Shown here: piece by piece, positions 50,150 through 61,203 of the stretch
Layout of the letters: each line of letters starts with the position of its first letter
How positions within the stretch are numbered: the stretch's first letter is position 1
NCBI GenBank assembly: GCA_026929865.2
Contig: CM049400.1
Location: forward strand, 11,952,001-12,016,000
Direction of reading: 5' to 3'
From: Hyperoplus lanceolatus
Taxonomy: Eukaryota > Chordata > Actinopteri > Uranoscopiformes > Ammodytidae
Length of the DNA stretch: 64,000 nucleotides
Translations under genes and position numbers: made by a program
Notes under the pieces: model-generated
What the model was told of the DNA's origin: nothing
What the model saw: the letters and a program-made list of their open reading frames with translations, nothing else
Databases searched by the model: none

Positions 50150-50440
50150 ACATATTTTCTTCAGCTGGAAATACTACGGAGCAGAGCGCATCGCTGCCTT
50201 CACCCGATGTGCAAGGTGCTTGTTGTTATTTTTGTTGTTGTTTATTTTTTAGAGAGAGAGAGGAAGCGGTGGTTTCTAGGGGAAATCTGGGTCCGACTGT
50301 GCGCTGGGCGTTTATGATAAAGCGTGTGAAGCGTACAGTCAGTCCGTCAGTCAGCAGTCAGTCATCCAGTTCAACATCACTCTCTCCGCTCAACTCCAGC
50401 TGTCACCGCGTGCCCTCCGCGCCTCCTCCAAACTGGCCAG
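50150..50440 (+). other. Probable non-coding first exon of znf536
   Basis: A strong donor (CCAG|GTAAGAAG) closes a CpG-richer stretch with repeated 'cagtcagtc' at 50337-50365. It lies 8.9 kb upstream of the znf536 coding exon, which begins at an acceptor with no coding sequence before its first ATG, so at least one upstream 5' UTR exon is required. The exon's left border is a guess. A 231-codon frame crossing this area matches no family and crosses the donor. Confidence 0.45.
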
Positions 50441-51664
50441 GTAAGAAGAACAAATCACGGCCGCACATTTTGTTCATTTGTGGGGAAAGTGAGTGCAGTT
50501 TAAGTTTCTGACGAGTCGGATTCTGATATACGTGCGTGTTCCCCCAGAGCTGACACTGTTGGATTTTTTGGGGGGAGGGGGAGGAGGGTGGATGGTTGAG
50601 GAGGGTGAAAAAGTAAGAAATGGCGAGGGCTTTAAGGTGACTGTGGAATTCAATTCGACTGGTAAAAATGAGTTTTCTTCTTGTGTGAGAGAGTGTTTTC
50701 CGAACAAGTTGTGTGCGTTGAGGAGAACGTGAACGTGTTCCATAGTCTACACGCGACCTTTTGTCATACCGCATTATATTGAGCCACATCGCTTTTTTAA
50801 ATTTAAATTTCATATTAATATCTCATTACAATTAAGAGGCAGGAATCCCAGTGTGAGAGAATATAAAATACCAGCAACACCATGAGTCCATGCGGAATAT
50901 GGCCTAATGAAGTTGTGTGGTTGGTTGTGGCTCAGAATACTGATGCAAGGTGCCTGTACAGGTTGCCTATTTTTGTTTCAATTAAATTAACAACTAGCAG
51001 CCTTCAGTTAGTCTCACTACACAGATGTTTCCCTCCCCCCTTTTTTTGAAGTTGCACCTTTTACTGCCTTTACACACGTTTTCAGTTGCCATGCCTTAGA
51101 AGACCATCTAACATTTTTCATTCCTTTTATTCTACTGTCACCTGTGCAGAGTGGTGGCACAGCTTCCTTCAAAGCCACCCTCACCCTCTGCCCCCTACCC
51201 CCCCCCCCCCCTTCCTCCTGTTTCCAAATGCTCTCCTTTGAAGCGATGATGCCCCATCTGTCATATGTGAGCAAAGAGAGACCATGCTCTGCTCTTCTCA
51301 ATTACTGAATTCTCCTCATGCCAGCTCCGGTGGGACAGGAGGAGGAGCAGGTGGGTGGCAGTCAGTACGATCAATCAACATGAAATATTCAGCTTTGAAT
51401 ATACACATCATTTACCACTGCTGCTGCTGCTGTCCTTGTTAGAAAACACCCCAAAAAGAGTTGGGGTGTTTGTCTCAGGCGTTTTTTTTAATTTTTTGGT
51501 CAGCTGTGAGACACTTCCTGATATAACATTGGGCCTGTGTATGTTCAGGTGACTATCTTTTTATATATATTTATATAGTGTACAATCTGTAGCCTGCGTG
51601 GATGCCGGAGAGGGTATAGGGAGTGATTATCAGTGTAACTGAGAGGAAATTAGAGAGAGGGAGG

Positions 51665-51695
51665 GTGAGTGAGTGAGTGAGTGAGTGAGTGAGTG
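51665..51695. repeat. (GAGT)n array
   Basis: About eight uninterrupted GAGT units. Confidence 0.95.
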
Positions 51696-54070
51696 GATGA
51701 AACTGTTTTTAATGTAGCGCCACAGCCATTTTCTAATTATGCTGCAGTGAATTCATACAGCTTACATGACAAAGCTCTGCTTGGCAACTTTCTCCCCTGA
51801 TAGAGGCACTTGTTTGAACACCAGGCACATGATTTGAATATCTGTAATCCGTGCTGAAATCAACAGGCCAGATGAACTTTTTGGCACCCTCTTACAACCA
51901 CATTGAGTCGGATAATAAAAAAAAATGCCTAAGCTAACTAAGAATTAGGCTTAAAAATGGGAGCAAAAGTTATTAGTCTTTTCCTGCACGGGCCACAGAA
52001 AACCTGTAACTTTAAAATCTCACAAGAGGAACACTCTGTACCTCTCTCCAGCCCCATTCAAACTCTTCAGGAAACTTTTAATCTCCTAAGTGTCTGCCTT
52101 GTGATAATAATATCCCTGTGATGTTGCCTCGTGAAATTTGCCTGAGTACCATGGCCCTAAGTATTTGAGCTATGAGGCAATACGGTGAAAAGCATAGCCT
52201 CCTCATATGAGAACACAACAGTGAATAATTAATAACCTTGCTCCCAATTCCAGGAAAACAATAGCATATTGTAGGAACACTGCACTAATTTAACTAGGAG
52301 AAGAAAAAGAAAAAAAGAAACAACAGTCGACAACTTTGACAAAATCTGGAAGGCGTCTCTATTGTGTTAAAGCACGTCTGCACAAGTTCTTCCCATGCCA
52401 CTGTGCAGCTTTGCACTCTTTCTGAACACTGCCCTGTTGTCTGTATGTGCACGCGCTGTATAGTCTTGTTGTTGCATGCTGCATGATATTGTAGTGTAAT
52501 GTTGTTTGCCTGCGAGATTAATCAGAACCCATTAAATACCCCTCTCTCACCTGCTGGCAGAATGCGAGGTGCAAGTGCACATTGCAGGAAGCTATTTTCC
52601 ACAGGCCTCCTCTCCTGCCTGTCAGCTCCCATTAAGGGGGAAGGTGTCATATCTGTAACACAGCTGAGTGCAGATGGCAGAGTGGAGGGGATGGCTCACC
52701 GATTTAAACAATGATTAATGAACAGAGATGGAAAACAAATTACATTGGACTATTGGAGGCAGGGAATTGTTTTTATGAAAATGTTAATTGTGTCTGCCAG
52801 GCTGATACCAGGAGTGGGGGGAAGGGTGGTGGAGTGAGGGCAAAGGCAGCGAGGCAGTAGCAACCCAACCAAGGGGCTACTGATTGGACGTCTACTGCTC
52901 CCACGGCGCAAGTTATTGGCGTGTCTCAGCATGCCACGTTTAGTACCCTACCTTGGCTTTAAGACCTCTAATGTGCCATAACTTTCAAGGTTTGGCTTTT
53001 TACGATGAACCCCGTGAAGAATTGTCGTCCACCACCGCACCAATTAGCGTTATCTCTAATAATAAGTGGTTGTAAGTGACGAAGAGAAGGCGCCCGGTTT
53101 TCTAGTTGTAATTATTGCAGGCGGGTGCAGCTGCACTACTTAGGGAGATGATGATAATTATTTTTATTTTTTTTTCATCGCGGGTTGATTATTTAAGAGC
53201 ATCATACACTCATCAGAGTAATCAGGAGAGAGTGATTAGTGAAAATCCACGAGGCTAACAGCTGCCACATTAAACACTTGCCTCTGTTGCCAACACACAG
53301 AGAGTCAGAGCCCTTTCCACAGGACAGACAAAGCACTTCACCTTCAACTCACAGGACCACATGTGTTTGTTAGAAAGTCAAGGCTCAGGGCACACGGAGA
53401 ATGAGAGTAAACAGAGCGCCCCTGCATGAAAAGGCGCGTTATTGGGCGCCAAGGTCAGTCTTCGGGGCTTCAAATTCACAAGTGCACAGGAGCACTCTGA
53501 AGGGGAGTCAGAGTAATGATAAGGCATTTTCTGAAAGTGTGGGAAATGGAGATAGTTACTGCGCAGTGACCTTGTGCTCCACCTGAATTGTCTCCTATTG
53601 TATCGGAACAAGTAAACATGGAATGCTCTGCTGAACCAGGGCTTGTCTGATAAGACTTTGTGATCAAAAAATACCCTACCCTTTTCAAAAACAAAATCCC
53701 CAAAAAAACAAAAAAAAAATGTCTCCATCAGAGATGTGTGCCACGGCCGGCCACGGCCGGTGTTCATGCCGCGCTGCTTGCCACTGTGTGTGGAAGGCCT
53801 GCTAAACTCAGGGGCTAATTCTCTTAGCCCAGATGTTGCCTGAGCACAGTCCTGGGATCCCACTGGGTTGATGAGCTCAATCAGTGAAATGATGAAAAGA
53901 TGATTTTGTCCCTGTAATTACAGTGTGTAAACTACTTAGCTAGGATTGCAAAGGAAGTCATTTTCTAATTACGCTGGTACCCCGTTGTCTAATGGTGGAT
54001 GTTTTGTTGTTTTAGACTAGAGAGTGCGGTAGAGAGAGAGAGAGAGAGAAACAGAGAGATAGAGGGATAA

Positions 54071-54222
<152 letters not shown>

Positions 54223-54958
54223 TAAGAGAGAGGGGGCTGTGCTCTGCTGCTGCTGTTGCCGTGGCTGAAAATAAAGAGTCCATCACAAGGGCAAGATGGC
54301 TGCCAAATGAGAGTTCATTGAATTATCAGCCCAGTTAATGTGCCTTGGATTATGCTCTTTGTTTGTCAGTTTTTTCCTGTAGATGCCATAGCCTAATGAG
54401 ATACTGTAAGTGGCATTACCAGACTCCTGCTGTGATTTTGTGATGACTCGTTTAACGACTTTTGTTTTAGTGCCTCCAAGTGCTTTAGAAACTGAAAGTA
54501 GACGCAGTTGATCTTTCCATTTTTGCCATCGCTTTGCAGTTTTTTTTTGCAAATATTGAGCAATGTGGAAGGCAGATGCAATGCAAAAAAAAGAAGATTT
54601 TTTATTTCTTTAAAAGATGTAGTGTTTGCATTGGCAACCTGTCTCTCTTTGCACTAGGGGAAGTCATATACTTTTCAAGAAAGCAAAACATGTCAGTATG
54701 CTGCGGACTGAAGAAGCTCCATTCTTTGAGATCTGTGTGAGTTCTGTTGGAGCTGGCTGCCGTCCTGCAGGGCCTAACCATCTGATGCAGCCTACACCAT
54801 GTGGATAGGCTTCTCTTGTGCAAGGCATCCCCTACGCACCCCACACTGTTAACACAGCCCATCATACGCCAAAGCTTTGTTTGTGTCCAGAAAGAACAGG
54901 TGGTCTGTGCAAACAAGAGCAACTGTTTACACATTAGTGAATTAAAATACATTCTATA

Positions 54959-54967
54959 TATGTGTGT

Positions 54968-55005
<38 letters not shown>
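54959..55005. repeat. (TG)n microsatellite
   Basis: A TG array of about 47 bp with one TA variant. It is inverted relative to the CA array at 55181-55324. Confidence 0.95.
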
Positions 55006-55006
<1 letters not shown>

Positions 55007-55180
55007 AGTGTGTATGGGGGGGAGTGGGGGGAGGGGGAGAGGGAGACAGCATGCCCAAGTAAGTGTCTTTGTACGTGCATGCTGAGACAGTGTTTATATT
55101 TCCTTGTGCTTTGCTGTTTGTGAGAGCCCCATTGATAGGAAGGCTTCAGTGAAAGCTCATGAATGCAAAGTTTAACTATG

Positions 55181-55326
<146 letters not shown>

Positions 55327-56393
55327 CCTCTGTAATGAGGTTATGATACTGCACGTTTCCTCCAGAAAACTAAGTTACTAATTTATCTCTTACATATTTG
55401 CCCTCTTCAAAACTGTGATTTGCGAACAGATTGTCTTTGAAAAAATGTGAAACTTTTCCACCAACTCATACAGGTACAAACACAGCTGGTCACCACCACC
55501 AAGGAAACCTGCTGTTTGTGGTCTGACTTGCACTTTCTGTACCCTGTAGCTTCCAGTACGTTGCCATCTATTATATTTTCCCCCTGTTGCATTCAACGTT
55601 GCTAATCTGCATTACTGTATGAGACAAACAAAATTAATCGAGAGCTTTCTTTCTCTGTTCCACATGTTGCGGAATAGCTGACTCCCAAATACTGTAGCTG
55701 CACATATTCACTGCGCCACATGTGCGCCAGATTTATTTTTATAGGGCACAAGCCAGATTTTTGATGCTTGTAAAAGGAGTGGCATAGATTTACTGCATCC
55801 ACAACAAATGTGTATGTATTCCTTTATGAGTTCTTTAGCTATTACTCACAAGGAGCTAGTTTGTCAGTGCTGTGTGTGCTCTTTCGGTGCTCTGTACTCC
55901 CCGCAGTAATGAATGGTGCTGGTTAGACTATTCTGTCTCCGTCAGGCTTTTGGGGGGGCCTACAGAGAAGGTCCTATAGGGTTTCATTAATCTGGCTGTC
56001 AGAAGGTATATGGGTGCTATCTTTTTGTACAGGTCATGGTGGGCAGCTGCGTTACCAGTGACCTCTTCCTTGTGCTGCCTCTTCACCCCCCCCTCCAGAC
56101 AGGGCAGTCCACAGGATGGGTTGGCTGGCTGATTTGGTGGGTGGGCGCGTGGGTGAAGTGAGACACAGGGGGCTAAATGTATGGCATGGGGCGTTCACTG
56201 TCTGCACATAGGCCCCACTCTGTAATAATGAATCATACTTTTGTTATCCACTGACTATGGGACGCCAAGGAATTTCAGGAATTTTGAAAAGTCATGATCT
56301 CTGGTTTTGTGATTTTGATGTAGGAAGAACCACGTTGCAAAGAATCTGGAGCGTCAACAGATACTGTATGTGTAGCATCGCACAATATCCTTC

Positions 56394-56433
56394 TTCAGTG
56401 TGTATATATATATATATATATATACACACTGAA
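56394..56433. repeat. Perfect 40-bp palindrome
   Basis: The sequence from TTCAGTGTGTATATA through an (AT)n centre to TATATACACACTGAA equals its own reverse complement over all 40 bases. The left edge lies in 'ccttcttcagtgtgta' (56389-56404), which recurs as 'ccttcttcagtatgta' at 56445-56460. Confidence 0.95.
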
Positions 56434-57181
56434 TATATACACATCCTTCTTCAGTATGTACATTTATCATGGTGATCTGTTTTAGGATTTTCATGGAAAT
56501 ATCAAAAAATTACAATTTTAATGAAATGTTTTATAATTTTATTTTGTATTAGTTTGTCATTCATCCAACAGAAATCAGAATAAATACAAGTACACTATTT
56601 AATATGGTGATCTTCTCCAGTCTTTTAGTGACAAAGTTATTAAGCTATTCAATCATCTTAGTATGTACATAACAAAATACGGTTTCAGAATGGGTTATCA
56701 ATCCAGTTTGCTCTTGGACAATCATCAGATGTGTACTTTATACTAGTTGTGCAGTGTGAATAGAGCTGCCAACCTCTATTCATTTTCAGTTAATCTTTAT
56801 TTATGTGACACTAGATGGGTTACAGTAACTGTTGGTTGCAGGCTTATGTAGATGTGTGCGGTGCTTTCAGCTCAAACCCTGCACATGAATTATGAATGCT
56901 TTTCAACTGCTGTTAAAAAAGAAATATGAAATATGCACCTCTGATCTATAAATTCCAGTCGTGTGCTTCACTCCAGTGTCACCTCTCTATGGATTTACAA
57001 TACGGCCCATTCATCCAGGCTGACAATATGCTGCAACAAGAAAGCGAAAAAGATTACACATCCACCCTCTTGTAGATTAGAAACTGAAAAAAAGGATCCT
57101 TAGTGAGACTGCAGTAAAAGAATAACATTTGATACTCTCATATCTGAAATCCTCCCAAGAAACAACTCTGTGGCTGGTTTA

Positions 57182-57183
<2 letters not shown>

Positions 57184-57277
<94 letters not shown>
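57184..57277. repeat. (TG)n microsatellite
   Basis: A pure TG array of about 94 bp. Confidence 0.97.
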
Positions 57278-57493
57278 AAAAATGTCCCCCTCCCATATTG
57301 CCTGTGCTAAATCACACCTGCTCCTTGTTCATCTACGCGCGGCCACACCTAAGCTGCTCCTGTGACACGATGCTTAATAACAATCAAGCTCTCTCTCTCA
57401 ATCTGCACCAAAAGAGCCTAATCCACTCTGACAGCAAAACACCTGATGGCCTGGCATGCTGCTCCCATCTCCAACAATTCCTATATAATGTAG

Positions 57494-57531
57494 TACACAC
57501 ACACACACACACACACACGATAACACACGCA

Positions 57532-57584
<53 letters not shown>
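57494..57584. repeat. (CA)n microsatellite, interrupted
   Basis: A CA array with an interruption (GATAACACACGCACACC) near 57519-57535. It is inverted relative to the TG array 217 bp upstream. Confidence 0.95.
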
Positions 57585-57586
<2 letters not shown>

Positions 57587-57619
57587 ACACATAGGCGATG
57601 AGGTTTTTATGCCTCCTTG

Positions 57620-57855
57620 CCATGCTTAGTTAATCAGAGGTATACCACTTTGGCAAATATGAAGTGGATCTAGTGTATGCTAATATAATTCGCTCACTTT
57701 CTCCCTGTCAGATATGATTAGGTCAGGCCCATATCCTTACATTGATCTCAACTCAGAGCAGACGGGCTGCTCACACCAGCAATGGCTGCATGTGCGCCAG
57801 CCCTTTATCAGCCTGGTTTTGTGCACAATATTTTCATGACTGACTGAGGTTGCTA
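57620..57855. promoter_or_regulatory. Duplicated non-coding element, copy 1 (candidate enhancer)
   Basis: This block and 58340-58586 share similarity along their length: 'aaatatgaagtgga' with 'aaatatgacgtggt', 'gatatgattaggtcag' with 'catatgattcggtcag', 'ttacattgat' in both, 'tcaactcagagcagac' with 'tcagctcagagcagac', and an identical 24-base block (57830-57853, core TTTTCATGACTGACTGAGG). Neither has coding character. Paired homeobox/TALE-like cores (TGATTAGGTCA) suggest regulation, which is inference. Confidence 0.5.
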
Positions 57856-58339
57856 TGGACCACATAAGCAGCAGCAGCAGGTGGCTCAGACTCCTTTTCG
57901 GGCATTTGTTTAATTTAACTACGGTAAAAGGCCTTCAGTTGCATTAAATCTAGTGTCACGATTTGGAATAAGATAATGTCTTTGTTTCGGTTACTCTCCT
58001 ACAGTATTACTTGTCTCACTCAATTGGCTATTAGCCGACTGGACCTGACCGACAGGTAAGAGATAGCCCACGTGCATGTCTTAGTAAATTAAATGCACAC
58101 ACACAGTTATACGGTGGACAAACATGTTCCACAAGATGCTGCCGAGGCAAAGCCATTTGGAGCTGATTTTGATCAATCATCATCGATTGGTGCAGACTTC
58201 AGATAGGATTCACTGTACAATATTACCCAGCCAAGACTGCAGTGCAGTGATGACACTAATAGAAGCAAATGCAATAATAGTTCAAATAACCGTAATCCTT
58301 GAACGTGGGTGGGAGGAGGGGTGGACATCTCCCCCCTTC

Positions 58340-58586
58340 TTCTTTGGCCTGATTGTTAATTATTATCAGGTTAAGAAATATGACGTGGTTCCTCCTGGAT
58401 TCTACTACATCCTAAAATAATTTTCACCCTTCTTCCCCTTGTCATATGATTCGGTCAGTAGAACCATATGGTTACATTGATTTTCTGATCTCAGCTCAGA
58501 GCAGACTCACACAATACAGCAGCCTGCCAGCTCTTCTATCTGTGTGGGTTTGTGTACATCATTTTCATGACTGACTGAGGTTGCAG
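58340..58586. promoter_or_regulatory. Duplicated non-coding element, copy 2 (candidate enhancer)
   Basis: The second diverged copy in the same orientation, with the 24-base identical block at 58561-58584. The copies are offset by about 730 bp. Small indels between the shared blocks point to an old duplication, not a recent or assembly one. Confidence 0.5.
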
Positions 58587-59382
58587 TCCAGGATGATGTA
58601 AGCCTGTGTTAATTCAGTGTGGACAGTGCTGGCTTTGTTCTGTGCCCTTTAGTGCTGCACCAGAGCTGTGCAGGGCTCGCTTATGTGACCTCTACCATTG
58701 TAGCACAATGTGAATTTGAAGCTTTGTTTTGCTGCCACAGTTGAAAGAGGAAAAGGGAAGGCGGGCAAGGGAGAAGTGAAGCATAGTTTAGCCTAACATT
58801 GGGATATTCTTCTTTTAACTTTAGTTTGCATTTGTTGCATCATCAAGTTGTTTGTTTTCCTTAGTTCTCCTGTGACATAATTACCCCGGTGAAGGGTTTG
58901 ATTTAAACATGCAATAGACAGAAAAAAAGTGTTTCAAGATTTGTGAAATGCAGAGGAAGGCCAAGTAGAAGTCTTTGATGTTTGTACTGCCTTAGTATTG
59001 TGTGTCGGTTGAGATCAAGACATAGATTTTCACACTTTGGTAAAGATGAGATATTTGTTGAGGAAGCCTTTGTGGTTCGACTTTATCAGCATTTTCATAG
59101 TCTCCAACAATAATGTAAAACCACACGCATACTTAACACAGGATGAGGAGAGTCAGAACCTGCTTTGCTCTATTTCCTGACCTATTTGTGGTGCATCACT
59201 GGCATTATACAGCAGTTGCAAAAGTACAGATTTACTTTTAGTGACAGTACAAAACCTCCACTCACATTTTATTCACCTGTTCTTGGTTATTTCCGGGGTA
59301 GAAATGAACATACTTTTTTTCTTCTCTTTTTTCTTTGGCAGAGTTTGAATGCACTTAATGTTTCTTTTGTTTTCCTCTTTAG

Positions 59383-59594
59383 GTCAGACCTACAACAAAC
59401 AAGCATTTCATCTGATCAGCATGAATCCACATCCTGTTTCAACAGAATAAGTGCAAACACTCAGCAATACAGCTCACTGCTAACCTCCGGACTGTCCCAC
59501 ATAGTAGACACCCCCTGACCACCGTGCTGTGACATCAGCCAGTCCCTGAAAGGACAGCTTCATTACCCCATCCACCCACCCAATTAGGAGCCAG
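59383..59594 (+). other. znf536 5' UTR part of coding exon
   Basis: 212 bases between the acceptor and the start codon. The last codons before the ATG would read IRSQ, and human ZNF536 has GSQ directly before MALLANQ, hinting at formerly coding sequence; an in-frame TGA at about 59547 closes it. Confidence 0.55.
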
Positions 59595-61203
59595 ATGGCG
59601 CTTCTGGCCAATCAAATAATGGATGCCAGGATTCTCAGCAGTACGAACGGGAGAGTGGAGCTCTCCCAGTTCCTGAGAGTCACCAATCAAAGCGTTGTCT
59701 CCCAGGTCAACTCCATCGAGGATGACAACCGCAGGAACAGGAAGTATCCCTGCCCCTTGTGTGGAAAGCGCTTCCGCTTTAACAGCATCCTCTCCCTTCA
59801 CATGCGCACACACACTGGTGAGAAGCCCTTCAAGTGCCCTTACTGCGACCACAGGGCTGCACAGAAGGGCAACTTGAAGATACACCTCCGTACTCATAAG
59901 CAGGGCATTCTGGGTAAAGGCCGTGGGCGAATCAGGGAGGAGAACAGGTTGCTTCATGAGCTTGAGGAAAGGGCGATACTAAGGGACCGGCAGACGCGAG
60001 GGAGTCAAGTGAGCCAGCAGCAAGCATCTAATATAAACCAACCTCAAAAACCCCAACTGTCACCGACTGTCCTGACACAACCGCTGTTCTCGACCAACTG
60101 TGGCACTGCAGAGAGCCAGTCCAATACATCCACATCTCCTACAGTGCCTACCATCCCTGAGGATCCCATCCAGCCCCAACCCACCGGCTTCCGATGCTCA
60201 TTCTGTAAGGGGAAGTTCAGGAAGCAGCAGGAGCTCGAGCGCCACATCAGGATCCTGCATAAACCTTATAAATGCACCTTGTGTGAGTTTGCTGCCTCAC
60301 AAGAGGAGGAGCTCATCGGCCACGTTGAGACGACGCATATAACTGCTGAGGGGCAGAAGCCTGCGATGGGGACCAGCGACAAGAAGAAGCCCACCGGCGA
60401 ATTCCCTTGCGAGGTGTGCGGCCAGACCTTCAGCCAGGCCTGGTTCCTGAAGGGTCACATGAGGAAGCACAAGGACTCTTTTGAGCACTGCTGTCAGATC
60501 TGTGGCCGACGCTTCAAGGAACCCTGGTTTCTCAAGAACCACATGAAGGTCCACCTCAACAAGCTGGCCGCTAAGCGCCCGCTCCCTGCTGAGCACGACA
60601 CCTCTGCTAGCATGAGTAATCTTACACAAGACCATCAGAGCAACCTCTACTCGCAGTACATCTCCCGCATTCACAACCGGTTCCTTACAGCCGAGAGAGC
60701 CGACCATCAAGATTACAACCAGATACTTGCTGCGGCAAGCGTTGACATGAAGGTTAGGGAGATGCTAGGGAGGATGATTTCCTCAGGTCCAGGCCCTTTG
60801 ACGGAAGCAGAGAGCTCCTCTTTGTTGGGTTTGAATCATCTTCACCCTCTACTGAGTTCACCTAGCATGCAATATCTGCAGAAAGTCCTCTCTAACAGAG
60901 ATACACTCAACAGCAGTAGCTTCCCAGGCTGGCAGATCATGACACCAGGGCTCCCCGTCGAACAGCAAATGTTCAGCCCTAAAGGCCAGCAGCAGTGCAC
61001 CCCCCACCTGCCTGAGAGATGTCTCCCTGTGGAAAATGGGGAAGTGTGTCTGGGTGACCCGGACTCCAAGGCCATCATCAGCAGACCCGGAAGCCCAAGC
61101 AGTGTGAGCCTTCATGGGCAAACGGAGATCATCACAGAGACCGGGAACTCCCACTCCGGCACTACCCTAGACCCTCGAGTACAGTCCTCATCTCCAGCTA
61201 CAG
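59595..61203 (+). CDS. znf536: Zinc finger protein 536, first coding exon (partial gene)
   Basis: The exon starts at an acceptor (CTTTAG|GTC, 59383); the first in-frame ATG after an upstream TGA is 59595. It probably ends at donor ACAG|GTAATT (61203), giving 536 codons here; read through, the frame stops at 61241. ZNF536 is a nuclear C2H2 repressor of neuronal differentiation. Six fingers are visible: residues 53-73, 81-101, 201-222, 227-248, 272-292 and 300-320, all with complete Cys2His2 sets. YPCPLCGKRFRFNSILSLHM and AAQKGNLKIHLRTHK are essentially identical to human, as are the fingers FKEPWFLKNHMKVHLNKL. After residue 330 the sequence diverges and is serine/proline-rich. Position next to uri1 matches human 19q12, favouring znf536 over the paralogue znf219. 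The human protein has about 80 further N-terminal residues that are absent here. Later fingers must lie in exons beyond the window. Confidence 0.9.

Noticed and set aside
49816-50511. 231-codon frame upstream of znf536
   Set aside because: No recognisable family, low-complexity serine-rich end, and it crosses the strong donor at 50440; more likely chance in a 5' UTR/promoter region.
58030-58056. Additional znf536 5' UTR exon ending at ACAG|GTAAGAG
   Set aside because: The donor is a good consensus match, but no matching acceptor or conserved exon body can be shown by eye.
59535-61154. Minus-strand frames opposite the znf536 exon
   Set aside because: They are mirror shadows of the zinc finger coding sequence.
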